A stretch of DNA of 64,000 bases from Thalassia testudinum. Taxonomy: Eukaryota > Streptophyta > Magnoliopsida > Alismatales > Hydrocharitaceae. Within the stretch, counting starts at the first letter, position 1, and the number at the start of each line of letters is the position of its first letter. Below the pieces are notes generated by a model. That model did no database searches and was not told the DNA's origin. It worked only from the letters and a program-made list of their open reading frames with translations. The translations under genes and the position numbers were made by a program. The stretch is from NCBI GenBank assembly GCA_037157565.1, contig JAZHRO010000073.1, positions 13,832,501 to 13,896,500 on the forward strand, in the 5' to 3' direction. This document shows positions 35,341-45,814 of this stretch, piece by piece.

Positions 35341-36154
35341 TGTGCGCTGGCGGATGAGGGGGAGCGCAGTAGATAAGCCATCTGCTGCGCAGCCCCGTCG
35401 TCTAATGCGTGATGAGGCATGGGCTCAGGAGGACGAGTGCACGTGGGGTGCTGGAGGGAGCGCCTACGCTATCTTCGTGCGCAGGCAAGTGCGTGTGAGC
35501 GCAGCATAGCGCACTGCGTAGCACAGCACAAACGCTGCGGGAGGGAGCGGGCGCAAGCGCGGACGTGGAGACCGACTGAAGCGGGTGACACGGAAGAGAG
35601 GGTGCCAAAGCCACCAGCTAAATGAGAAGCGAGCCGATGGCTACAGAGTCGCGAAGACCGCATGCTACAATACGCTACAGTGCGTGCGTGGTATGACGAC
35701 CGATAGCGGCCGGTTTCGCATGTGCGGGCGCATTGGGAAGCGCCTACGCGCATGGAAAGAGAGTGCGCACGCCTGTAGACGCATGCTCGGTGGCCGGTAG
35801 CTGCTGCAGGCTGTCGTGCGTGTCGTTGGAGCTTCTGAGCTTGAAGCTTTGGCAATGGCGGAGAAGGTAATCAGCGATGAAAGCGAAAGGTGAACCCACC
35901 ACGCCCACCTGCTCACGCAAGAGCTGGGCGGTGGTGGAACTCACAATGGTTGTTGTGGGACCACTGTGGTTTTTCTCCTACCCACAGTGTGTCTCTTCTC
36001 AGTGAGAAGAGCTACTGTGTATGGAGAGGGAAAGGGGAGGAGGTTGTCCTGACGGTGGATGAAAGTGCCTGTGTGTGTAAGGGCATCCCCGCACGAGGGA
36101 GAGGGCCAGGGGTTTTAAGGAGGAAGAAGTACGCCAACACCATGCTACTAGCAA

Positions 36155-36188
36155 CACACCTCTTGCCATGCTGTTGGCAGGAGGTGTG
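36155..36188 (-). promoter_or_regulatory. Strong hairpin in D LTR
   Basis: CACACCTCTTGCC and GGCAGGAGGTGTG pair over 13 positions with one wobble around an eight-base loop. Conserved at 59975-60008. Confidence 0.6.
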
Positions 36189-36464
36189 GTGTGAAGAGGC
36201 ACACATGCTCACTGTCCTGCAGTCGCGAGAAATTCGAAGTAAATAAAAAATGAGAAATTGGTGAAATTGCAATGTCACACTTAGTGAAGATGTTAATTAA
36301 TGGTAGTGGAATGGATGGCCAATTATTCACACTCTCCTCCCCTCTCTATAAATGCTTGCAGGCATCTTTTTACAAATGTAATTATAGCTATATAAGATGC
36401 AATGGCAATGCTAGGGAATAACATAAGATGGCATTTTTACTGGTGTATTTTTGGTGTGCAAACA

Positions 36465-36505
36465 TACCCCCATCCATTCCTATCTTTTGCTAGTCCCTAG
36501 CAAAA
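36465..36505 (-). promoter_or_regulatory. Terminal hairpin and polypurine tract, D
   Basis: The minus strand reads TTTTGCTA-GGGAC-TAGCAAAA (36505-36485), then GGAATGGATGGGGGTA abutting the LTR. Confidence 0.78.
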
Positions 36506-37773
36506 CATTCTGTAATGTATTTAGAAACGATCTTAAGCTGAAGATTTTCTTCTGAGATATGTTTATCTGTTGGATATTGTGATAACCAATTGCAGACAAG
36601 ACTACCAGTACTTTAAGTCTTACATGACATAGACCATCTCTCGACTAACCTGGACTCTTGATATTTAAACCTTAAGTACAATTTCCAGGACTCAAAGGTT
36701 TTTGCCATACTCGAAAGCTCAAGAGATTATGGTTTGTGCATAGTGAAGGATCAAGACTGACCAGATGAACAATAAGACTCAAGACCAGGGTTTCACTAAT
36801 TTTTAAGTGCAAGTTGGTCCCAGTTTCAGCTCTTGTCTTCGGATTAACCCTTAAAAAGATGACGGAAAACTCAACTCCCATTTTATTGCTTTTGTGGCTC
36901 AAGGAATATATGGTAGAAACATGGTATTTATGACATGCCCTAAAAACTTTTTTGGAGAATTTACAGACATTTGAAAGATATACTGACTTATTTGCAAAGA
37001 TTTTCTCTTTTTTTTTTTCCAAAACAAGTGTCAGCATATCTCTTTCTACTTTATTTGGAGGAGCACACATTTTTGGTGGAAAGAGTTTCTCCTAGACACA
37101 AAACTAAAGCCTGGGATAAAAAGTCTACCTGCGCGCACATGTAAGGACTCCACCTTCCCTAATGAACACTAGGGTTGGATCTTATGTTCACCTGGTCTTT
37201 CTTGATATGTGTAGTGTGAACCAAGATTACTTAGGCTCTCAAGTAAAAGCAAACCAACGAATCCTATACTGGTGACTCAGGTACAAGAATACATCCTTAC
37301 TTAGGAGAGATTCTGATCTATCTTGTCAATACTCAAGTGAATTAAGCCAAGCTTGAGTGAATCAAGCTTTTGTGGCCCGGAAAGTCTTGAAAATAGTGGT
37401 TGAATATCCATAAACACTTATTGTATTTTTGTTTCAGCCTTCAGATTATTACTAAACACCTTTTTTTTTCTTTTTTTTTTGCTATGTACATATTTATAGT
37501 GGATATATATAATGGAAGCTGCATAATACCATATAATACCCAAATCCTATGGATGCCTATCCACCCCCCCATGCCAAATGATGCTATGTCCTCATATGCA
37601 TGCAAGGTAGAGCAAGGTCCAAAGATCAGGGAACGAGAGCTGACGTGCATGGTATATAGTAGGGTGGTAGGGTGGGTGGATGGTGGGTGGTGAAATGAAA
37701 AGTGAAGTGACATGGAATTGTGTAAGTGATAGTGGGGGAGTGTTGCTGGGGTGCCTCCCAACAAGCGCTGAAT
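36506..37773 (-). other. D 3' non-coding spacer
   Basis: No env-like ORF was recognised. The minus strand carries an internal module at 37598-37561 (ATGAGGACATAGC followed by GGCATGGGGGGGTGG), and the post-pol motif at 37780-37748 overlaps the end of pol. Confidence 0.7.
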
Positions 37774-38960
37774 TTAACATCCCCAGCTGAACTCAAAGTG
37801 AGGCACGAAATTAGTTACCCTCCAGTAGGGCAACAGTTTCACCAATGGGGCAGGTTCATGAGTAAGATAGGGTTTTAAATGTTGCCCATTGACCGTAAAT
37901 TTATGCCCATATTTGAGATCTTCAATTTCAATGGCCCCGTTGGGAAATGGTCTCGAGACCAAGAAGGGACTAGTCCATTTGGACTTCAATTTCCCTGGAA
38001 AGAATTTGAGCTGGGCATTATAAAGCCAAACTTGCTGAGATGGCTTAAATTCCTTCCGCCGAATTTGGCTGTCGTGAAAGGCCTTAGTATGTTGTTTGAA
38101 AGTTAAGGCAGAATCATAGGCTTCACGACGGAGCTCTTCCAGCTCTTGGAGTTGGAGTTCCCTTTCTCGACCATACAGGTCTGGGTCAAGGTTACATTGG
38201 TGAATCACCCAATAAGCGCGGTGCTCCAGCTCCATGGGCAAATGACAAGGCTTCCCGTAAATGATTCTATATGGAGACATACCAAGGGGAGCCTTGAAGG
38301 TGGTCCGATATGCCCAAAGTGCGTCAATCAGCTTGTCGGACCAATCCTTACGGTCAGGCCGAACCATTTTTCTGGAGAATTCGCTTGATTTTCCTATTCG
38401 ACACCTCAACCTAGCCGTTAGTCTGAGGATGATACGGAGATGCGATATGATGGTGGACTCCATATTTCCTCAGAAGTGCCCGAAAAGAAGCATGGGTAAA
38501 ATGACTTCCTCCATCAGAGATAATGGCTTGAGGGATCCCAAAGCGTGCAAAAATGTGGCCTTTGACAAATCGAGTGGATATGACATGGTCAGCATGGTGT
38601 GTGGGAATAGCCTCGATCCATTTTGAAACATAATCAACAACCACCAGGATGTACTCGAAGCCGTTGGAAGGAGGAAAGCGACCCATGAAATCGATTCCCC
38701 AAATGTCAAAGATTTTGGCAGCTAGGATGGGTTGTAAGGGCATCATGTCACGACGTGACATTGACCCTAACGACTGGCACCTAGTGCAATGTTTGGCATA
38801 ATTGTGTGCATCCTGGTGAAGGGAGGGCCAAAAGAACCCGCACTGCAACACCCTGGCTACAGTTTTCCTCCCAGAAAAATGGCCTCCGCAGGCCTGATCG
38901 TGACAAAAGGATAGCACACTGGGGAATTCGCTGTTGAGAATACAGCGACGAGTGATCTGG
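37774..38960 (-). pseudogene. D integrase, with stop and frameshift
   Basis: Minus strand. The finger reads SFCHDQACGGHFSG...HCTRCQSLG with both His-side and Cys-side residues present (38917-38750). The core has [22 protein letters not shown] and PYHPQTNG, then a TAG at about 38411, where relatives have Gln, before the Glu of the DDE triad. A frameshift near 38370 follows. The C-terminal part is open to 37774 with YGKPCHLPMELEHRAY, LKFFPGKLKSKW and GAIEIEDL. The DDE residues themselves remain. Confidence 0.86.
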
Positions 38961-39565
38961 TCAGCACCTATTCGAAAAAGTAGTGGATTATCCTAGAAAT
39001 AATACTTTGCTTCTGTGATGAGACGCTTACGCTGGTTTTTAGGCCAACCACGTGGAAGGGAACCAGAAGCAAGGTAATTGGCAATGTTGGCATACCAAGG
39101 TCCACTTGCCACATTAATTGCCAATAGGTGCTCATCGGGGAAAACCTCATTAATCGGCAGGGTAAGTCCAATGTGGTTAGGGTCCAGTCTCGAGAGGGGA
39201 TCGGCAACAACATTCTAGGCTCCGGCCTTATCGCAAATCTCAATGTCAAATTCTTGGAGTAGAAGGATCTAACGAATCAGCCTAGGCTTGGCATCCTTCT
39301 TGTGCATGAGATGGTGAATGGTCGCGTGGTTAGTGAATACTATAACATGCGAGCCCAGAAGGTAAGAGCGGAATTTCTCCAACCCAAAGACGACCGCCAG
39401 TAGTTCTTTCTCAGTGGTTGTATAATTATGCTGGGCCTCGTCCAACATCTTACTGGCGTAGTACACCACGAAGGGGTGTCTATCAAGTCTTTGTCCCAGG
39501 ATGGCTCTGACTGCATGGTCGGAAGCATCACACATGAGTTCAAAGCCGAGGGACCAGTCAGGTGG
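38961..39565 (-). pseudogene. D RNase H, with stops
   Basis: Minus strand. 39535-39269 reads [51 protein letters not shown] and [10 protein letters not shown], then a stop where relatives have Trp in LIRWILLLQ. Asp of the YTDHS motif is Asn (FTNH), a catalytic change. Further pieces with DKAGA and NVVADPLSRLDP continue to about 39170 with stops. Confidence 0.82.
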
Positions 39566-40602
39566 CTAGAGAACAGGGTCCTTAATGATATCCTCACGCA
39601 GCTGCGTGAATGCTTGTATGCAGTCGGGGCCCATATCAAAGGGTAAGTCGGTCGATAGGAGATGAGTTAAAGGTCTAGAAATCTTAGAGAAGTCCTTGAT
39701 GAATCTCCTATAGAAACCGACGTGTCCCAAGAAGGAGCGAATTTGTTTGACAGAACCAGGCACAGGTAAATCGGTAATTACATCAAGCTTAGCTCTGTCA
39801 ACCTCAATAACCCTAGCGGAGATGATATGCCTGAGAACAATTCCCTCATGTACCATAAAATGACTTTTCTCCCAAGAAAGCATGAGGTTCACATCAATAC
39901 ATCTCCGAAGGATACGGGTCAGGTTGGCAAGACAGTCATCAAAAGAGGGTCCAAAGACCGCAAAGTCATCCATGAAGACCTCAAGAAAATCACCCACCAT
40001 GTCATGAAATATTGCCAACATACATCTCTGGAAAGTTGCTGGTGTGTTACAAAGTCTGAAAGGCATCCTTCTAAATGCGAAGGTGCCGAAGGGGAAGCTA
40101 AAGGTGGTTTTCTCTTGGTCTCGGGGGTCAATTGCCACCTAGTTATATCCAGAAAATCCATCTAGGAAATAGAAAATTTTATTTCCTGCTAACTGCTCCA
40201 AGATTTGGTCAATAAAAGGTAGCGAAAAGTGATCTTTCTTAGTTGCAGCATTCAATTTCTTATAGTCTACACACACTCTCCAAGATGTAGGAGTGCGTGT
40301 AGGGATGGATTCGCCCCTGTCATTGCTACGGATGGTGAGTCCCGCCTTTTTGGGCACGACATGAATCGGGCTCACCCAAGGGCTATCGCTGATCGGGTAG
40401 ATTATACCCGCATCAAGCCACCTAATGATTTCCTTTTTAACGACCTCCCGCATATTAGGGTTGAGACGTTGCTGCATCCCACGTGAAGGTCGAGCCTCCT
40501 CCTCCGTATATATACGATGAGTGCAGTAGGAGGGGCTAATACCAGTTAGGTCAGATAAGGACCATCCAATGGCTACATTGTGTTCCATAAGGACCTTTGT
40601 TA
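39566..40602 (-). pseudogene. D reverse transcriptase, one internal stop
   Basis: Minus strand, one frame from 40588 to 39566. Motifs are NVAIGWSLSDLTGISPSYC, WLDAGIIYPISDSPWVSP, VCVDYKKLN, FSLPFIDQILEQLAG, FLDGFSGYN, a TAG (40141-40139) where Gln is expected, then MPFRLCNTPATFQRCM and the intact catalytic VFMDDFAVFG. It ends at a stop after DIIKDPVL. Apart from that one stop this is the best-preserved RT after E and A. Its N-terminal link to PR is cut by solo LTR F. Confidence 0.87.
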
Positions 40603-40607
40603 GTTTA
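40603..40607. repeat. Target-site duplication of solo LTR F, left
   Basis: GTTTA, repeated at 42303-42307. Confidence 0.88.
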
Positions 40608-41019
40608 TGTTGGTGCTAGAGCACCACGATCATTTGTTTTGATGATAACAAAACACATGTCATTTAACATTTACACTTGGAGTCTTAGATTTAAGGTCAA
40701 TTGCAAATGGAGACATGATTAGATGGAGTTCGAGCTCGCATCCAGGACGGATTGGAGGAGCTTGATGGAGAACAAAGGAGCTTCGTGAGGAGCAATGGAT
40801 TGAAGAAGGAAGGAGATGAAGAATAGGATAGATTTCCATCTCTTGTACTTTTTGTATTTTTCATTTCTTTTGTTGCTCTTTATTTTTGTTACTTAGATTC
40901 ATGTTAAAGAGCCTCAAAGTACCCTAACAGTAGTCCTAGGAACACCCACACAACCCTAGGATACTTAGGTTTTCTGTAGAAAACTTAGAAAACCAATATA
41001 GGGTTCAAACAGAATTTCC

Positions 41020-41560
41020 AGCCGTCTAATTCGAAAATCAGACGTCTGATAATGTGTTTTAAGATGTCTGACTATTGATTCAGATGTCTGATAACATTTA
41101 GGCTGGACATAGTTAGTTCTGTCTGATGAAATTAGACGTCCATACCTTAGACTAGATGTCTTAAGACACTTCTGATGACTTTGCCAGACGTCGAATTAGT
41201 GGACCGTTGGCTGTCTTACCATACACTCAAGGATATGACCGTTAGAGCCTTATCAGATGTCCTTAAGCCTTTCCAGACGTCTGATAATTGACCGTTTTGC
41301 CTCGACTTACCTGAAAATCTCTTCTTAGAGATTTTCTAACCGTTGCAAATCCATTCCCAAAAAAAAGTAGGTTTCCAGACGTCCAAACATAGTGCCAGAC
41401 GTCCTGTATGTCGTCTGATGGACTTGTACTAGAACCTTGTTCAGATCTGATTCAAGTTAGGAAGAGACCCGCCCAAAATCAAACGTCTGACCTTATTTTC
41501 AGACATCTTACACTGGTCTTCCAGACATCTGATTCCAGAATTAGACGTCTGATTACCCTG
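41020..41560. repeat. Dispersed AGACGTCTGA-type palindromic motif in F
   Basis: The motif (C)AGAYGTCTGA(T), containing the palindrome AGACGTCT, recurs many times in both orientations over about 540 bp. Confidence 0.7.
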
Positions 41561-41662
41561 TCAATGCAATCATTGTCCCTGATTTCGGCCTGATTCTCTT
41601 GGGCTTTGCACCCAACGGCTATGGAAGCTTTCCTAAGCCTTACAAAGCCTTCCTAAGGCCTC

Positions 41663-41670
41663 TATAAATA
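41663..41670 (+). promoter_or_regulatory. TATA box of LTR F
   Basis: TATAAATA followed by GAGGGGAGCC, a typical plant core promoter context. Confidence 0.6.
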
Positions 41671-42307
41671 GAGGGGAGCCTTTGCACACTAAGATACACC
41701 TAAGCAACGTACTTTCTACTCTTTTGTGTCCAAGAAAAGCTCTTGCTCTCCAAGCTTAAGTTCCATCATCCAGAGAGCTAAATTCCCTTTGCGCACCTGC
41801 TCTCCCGCCGTAGTTCACGAAGAACGACATTGCGCCGTCGCGTGACTCACGCACCCGCATGAACAATACGACGCACTCCTTGCAAAGGGGAGTTTCCTAA
41901 TTCCTATAGAAGCTAGGTTTAAAATTACTTTGTTGGCTCTATAGGATTATTTGTGATCTTTGTTATTTTGGTTGGGTATTCGCTTTGCGAATTCCCGTCT
42001 CCTTCGAGGGACAAAATCCTTCTCGTGAAGAGAAGTGGTTGAGGAACGCTACCCTCGCACTTGTAGCGTGGTTGTAATTGAGGTTGAATCACCCTCGTTT
42101 AAAGTGATTCGTTTAGTGGATTTGATCAACTTGGTTGATCGGAAAATCCTAACTCGAGAGGGTTAGGTGGTGGTTTTCACCCGGTTTGGGTTTCCACCTA
42201 AAAATTATTGTGTACTCGTGTGATTGAATTTTTTGTGAGATTGTTTATATTTTATTTCCACATTTTATTACGTCACCCCCTCCTGGTAGGGAAGAATCTA
42301 CAGTTTA

Positions 42308-43283
42308 CACTCTTGCTCCCTGGTCAATTTTGAACTAATGATTACTGAGAGCGTTTCATTTGGTCCCAAGAAGACATACTTAAGCGTGTCAGGCAGCTCT
42401 TTTAGCTCGGGAGTGGATGGTGAAAGATCTGGCATTTCTTGGGATGAGAGTGTCTCAAGCAGATCAGATGAAAGAAAGGTAGGAGGAAGAAGTTGGCCCT
42501 CAGATTGGCCAAAAAGAGGGGCATCTTGGATTGATGGATACAAAATGGGATAGCCCCAGTGATCAATATGTGGGCTCAAGGTCCCAGTGTGGAGTCGCAT
42601 TTTCGCCTGATTTGGCAGGAAAGAAAGGGCAATCCGATCTTCAAGAGGGTGGACCGGCGATGAGTAGCCCGAATATGACTCAGACCACGAGGTATAGGGA
42701 GCGAAGAAAACCTTGTCATAAGTCTGGTTAGGAGAAGGTACGGGTAAAGGGACAGATGGGGGAACGTCACAATATGTGTTAGTTAGGCAATGGTCTATGT
42801 TCAGAGGCAATCCACAGCAGTCAGAATAGGTCCCTATTAGTCCGATACATGCTCTGATGGCCATGTCCTCGTCAAACGTGTCATCCTCAATGCAATTGCA
42901 ATCAAAGTTCTTGGCTACCTTGAAGATGTTTAGCTTGAGCTTCTCAAAGCCAACGCTAGACTCGCAGTCGATATGGGTGCAGGCTGTGGCCAAGAAAGAT
43001 TGGCCAAGGATGATCGGACAATCAGAAAGTGAGCTAGGAACTTTCATATCCAAAATAAGAAAGTCAACAGGAAAACAGAGACTATTGACTCTAACCACCA
43101 CATCTTCCACCACACCCTTCAGTATTTTTATAGAATGATCTGCCAACTGTAACGTGACAAGGGTGGGTTTTAGATTTCCTAAGGCAAATTTCTCGAGCAT
43201 GATGGTTGGTATAAGATTGATGGAAAATCCTAGATCAAGCAGAGCACGGTTAAAATTGCAGCCTTGGATGCTACAAGAAATAA
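42308..43283 (-). pseudogene. D protease and PR-RT linker, disrupted by E and F
   Basis: Minus strand, open from 43395 to 42298 with the last 5' codons lying in E. D sequence starts at 43288 with PLISCSIQGCNFNRALLDLG (active-site DLG), then FSINLIP, VTLQLADHS, DFLILDMKVP and ILGQSFLATA, followed by a variable acidic linker and LPDTLKYVFLGPNETLSVII. It is cut on the upstream side by E (TSD GCGGT) and on the downstream side by F. Ala of the DLGAS motif is Phe. The 5' continuation lies at 54283-54443. Confidence 0.83.
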
Positions 43284-43288
43284 GCGGT
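43284..43288. repeat. Target-site duplication of element E, left
   Basis: GCGGT, repeated at 54278-54282. Confidence 0.92.
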
Positions 43289-43706
43289 TGATAACACCAC
43301 ACAAGGGGGTAGTAATTAGGTTGAATACGGCCCATCTTTAGAATAAAAGGCACAACATAAAGTAGAATAGGAGCATTGCATGCATAAAGTACCAAGATTG
43401 CTTATAAACTGTATTAATGGCCATTTGTGTAAAGCATTTGTCAAAGCAGGCCTCAGATGAGCAATCGGACCGCACGGATGGATTCAGGACGACGAACGGA
43501 GTCTAACGGACTCAAGATCGGCCAAATCCAACATCCGGAGCTCCCACAATGGGCCCAAGAAATCCTGACCGTTGATCTGGAGATCAACGGCCTAGAACGC
43601 GCCACGTCGCCCCGCCCCCGCCGCTCGCACGCCCCCAAGCCAGCCAAGGACGCATCTCGGCCGTTGATCTTCGATCGAATGGCCGAGATCCGCGCGCTCG
43701 CCCACG

Positions 43707-43768
43707 GTTGCCGCGACAAAGCGCGGGCGTGGCGCAACGGTTAGCGCGCACGCCCGCGTCGCGGCAAC
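43707..43768 (+). promoter_or_regulatory. Long hairpin around box A, E 5' LTR
   Basis: GTTGCCGCGAC (43707-43717) pairs perfectly with GTCGCGGCAAC (43758-43768), enclosing an inner GCGGGCGT/ACGCCCGC stem with box A in its loop. Confidence 0.7.
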
Positions 43769-43781
43769 GCGCATTCGAATC
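43730..43781 (+). promoter_or_regulatory. tRNA-like Pol III box A/box B module, E 5' LTR
   Basis: Box A TGGCGCAACGG (43730-43740) and a box B-like ATTCGAATC (43773-43781), whose first base deviates from GWTCRANNC. The T-stem GCGCA/CGCGC has one mismatch. Compare the 3' LTR copy at 53312. Confidence 0.5.
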
Positions 43782-44095
43782 GCGCGGAGCGGAAATCAAT
43801 TGCGAGCGAAGGGCGCGGCAAAATTGAGCCACGCGATCAGAAGCGAGCGGCTAGGATTGCGCCACGCGGCGCGACGACAGCGCCCCACCTCCCACGCGCA
43901 CGCGCACGCCGGGCGGAAACGCGTGCGCGCACGCACACCCGAAGCGCGATCCTAGCGCAGGCGCGGGAGGATCTCAGCCGTCTGATCTTCAATCGAACGG
44001 CTCTCGTTCGACATCCACGGATCGCGCCTGAAGAGAGAGAGGGGCAGGCGGCTGACCGGCGGCAGAAGGCCTTCACCGACGTATCTGGAAGCGGT

Positions 44096-44122
44096 TTTAG
44101 CGACGTTCTGGATGTCGCTAAA
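44096..44122 (+). promoter_or_regulatory. U3 hairpin upstream of the TATA-like box, E 5' LTR
   Basis: TTTAGCGAC and GTCGCTAAA (9-bp perfect arms), about 30 bp before TATTTAAA. Position is analogous to the palindrome in A. Confidence 0.7.
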
Positions 44123-44153
44123 GCACATTCTTCTTTTAGGAAGCCCTTAACTC

Positions 44154-44161
44154 TATTTAAA
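44154..44161 (+). promoter_or_regulatory. LTR promoter TATA-like box, E
   Basis: TATTTAAA followed by a C-rich stretch, conserved at 53736-53743. Confidence 0.6.
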
Positions 44162-44699
44162 CCCCCTTCTACCACCATTCAAGGATCCTCTCCCACTTGC
44201 AACTACTCCACTCCTCTCCTAGCTAGTCTTAGGCACTCTTGTAATCGCCGGAGACGACGAGCCACCGACGGAGCCTCCTCCACCGCCGTGGCTGCCTCGT
44301 CGCTCTCCATCTCTCTCTACCTCTCTCTCTCTCTCTTTTAAGCTTTCATTTACTTTTGTTGAAGCATGTATTTAATATTGTAAACCATGAACTATGAATG
44401 CATGTTTAATGAAATTATTTTCCATTTAGTTGCCATTTTAATTTCTGTTTAAAGTGCATGATCAAAACCAAGAGCTTTCTAACCCTAAACTCTCTCTATC
44501 TCTCGCTTTTCAAAATCGTCTCTTTCGCAAGCAAAACTCTGCCTTTTTTGTGACAACAAGTGGTAAACAAAATCCGATTTCCACGCCTCCCTGAGATCGA
44601 CACTCGGACTCACCTCCGTTTACTACTTTTAAAACCGATGTATCAAGTGCAACTATAACGACACCTCTTAACACACACACACGAAGGCACGTCAGTTTT

Positions 44700-44716
44700 T
44701 GGCGCCGTTGCCGGGG
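44700..44716 (+). promoter_or_regulatory. E primer-binding site (exact tRNA-Asp complement)
   Basis: TGGCGCCGTTGCCGGGG, five bases after the LTR, is an exact complement of the tRNA-Asp 3' end. CCGTTGCC (44705-44712) and GGCAACGG (44718-44725) form an 8-bp hairpin over it. Confidence 0.93.
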
Positions 44717-44878
44717 AGGCAACGGATTTGTTTTATCACCTCCATTCCACCTTCATTCTCATATCGTCTAATGCCCTATTTTCCTTTTTACTTGACGGTT
44801 GCAGGAATTCGGTGCATGGATGGCGAAGCGACGCATTCCACTATGGTAGCAAGGAAGTAGGCGCCTCGAGGACCGATA

Positions 44879-45811
44879 GTGAGTACTCTCTCTCTCATTG
44901 TTTGCTTGCGTGAAAAAGCTAAAAAAAATCATAAAAACTAAAAAAATTGGCGTGGTGAATGATTGCTTGACCCACATTCTTAACACATCACCCTACAAAA
45001 AAGTGTATGCTGGGTAAATTCTTGGAGTGTTCTTTTCTCTTTCTCTTGAGTGGTGTTTGCGAAGCCACCGTGAGTTGACCTGGGCCGCACCACTCAACCC
45101 TAAAAACTGACTCATCTAATAGAAGTTGCATGATCATTAGGATGAGTACACTAGGATTTTAGAGCCTCTACAAAATAAAAGGAAATCTACTTTCACTAAG
45201 TTGTGTGCAGAACTTGATGTGCCCACTGAAACTTGTTTGAAAATATTAAGACACGTCAACCCTAAAAAGTACTTAAGTAAGGATGAAACACTAAAAGACA
45301 CTATATCTTAACAAATCCTTGCTTGAAAATCATGTTTTGCTAGAAGCACACACTTTGAAAGTAGAACATTAAGAGGCACCACCCCAATCAACGCCTCATC
45401 ACATCACCCTAAGCACAAGCACTATCCTAGCCCTTTAAAACTTAGTAGACGTGCCCTAGGCAGGACTGAGTTAAGTCTCAAAAGGTGAGGTTTTGTCTGC
45501 TAGGCACTTGGCTTTCATTCCCTTGGTAGAATCTGGTGACTAGGCTGCGGGGCAGTGTCAAACGACCGTGGTTGTGGGGTCTATGGAACCGGAGGCGCAA
45601 GCTAAAGGAAGAACCTTCCCTACAATCCCCTCGTAATCAACCTGGCCAGATTAGCCTTGAGAAGGGAAGTCCAGTACTTACGGACTTAATCACCCTTTGT
45701 GAGATTTCTAGGTCTCCTAAGGAATACACCATAAGGATTAGGCTTGCGTGCTTGATTGAAACACATTTCTCGCATCTGTCGCCCTCCGCATCCCCTCCTG
45801 TTCTTCTCTAG
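44879..45811 (+). other. Putative leader intron of E
   Basis: Donor-like ATA|GTGAGTAC (44879) and a strong pyrimidine tract with CTCTAG acceptor (ending 45811) bracket 933 bp of non-coding leader, three bases before the gag ATG at 45815. Splicing would remove the upstream ATGs. Confidence 0.5.
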
Positions 45812-45814
45812 TGT

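Larger units (their letters stand above)
34202..36464 (-). repeat. D 3' LTR (2263 bp)
   Basis: On the minus strand it starts TGTTTGCACACC after a polypurine tract and ends CCAACCA. It contains a TA/TG microsatellite block (about 34990-35340), a GC-rich block (35340-35850) and hairpins at 35992-36010 and 36155-36188. ORFs here are repeat artefacts. Confidence 0.88.
40608..42302 (+). mobile_element. Solo LTR F (1695 bp)
   Basis: TGTTGGTGCT...ATCTACA flanked by a perfect 5-bp TSD GTTTA, with no internal region. The plus strand carries a TATA box (41663-41670). The first bases form GGTGCT-ag-AGCACC. The 3' end (GTCACCCCCTCC, then CTACA) is reminiscent of Copia SIRE/Maximus-type LTRs, but the family is uncertain. 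It inserted into D pol and lost its interior by LTR-LTR recombination. Confidence 0.85.
43289..44694 (+). repeat. E 5' LTR (1406 bp)
   Basis: TGATAACACC to GCACGTCA. GC-rich U3 with serial inverted repeats (about 43563-43584, 43656-43689, 43699-43768 and 43978-44000), a tRNA-like box A/B module, a hairpin at 44096-44122 and TATTTAAA at 44154. CT repeats at 44300-44340 lie downstream. Confidence 0.95.

Noticed and set aside
35046..35420. ORFs encoding long Ile-Tyr-Thr repeats (also 58529-59426)
   Set aside because: They are translations of TA/TG microsatellites in the D LTRs and are not conserved as proteins.
35318..36246. Overlapping Arg/Cys- and Pro-rich ORFs on both strands of the D LTR
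   Set aside because: GC-rich LTR sequence gives open frames in several phases. No domain, and not kept between the two LTR copies.
43453..44178. Arg/Ala-rich ORFs in the E LTR (also 53036-53760)
   Set aside because: Same reason: GC-rich U3 hairpins, open on both strands, no protein signature.
44728..44913. Small ORF in the E leader
   Set aside because: It crosses the predicted splice donor, and no equivalent was recognised in the other leaders. At most a chance upstream ORF.
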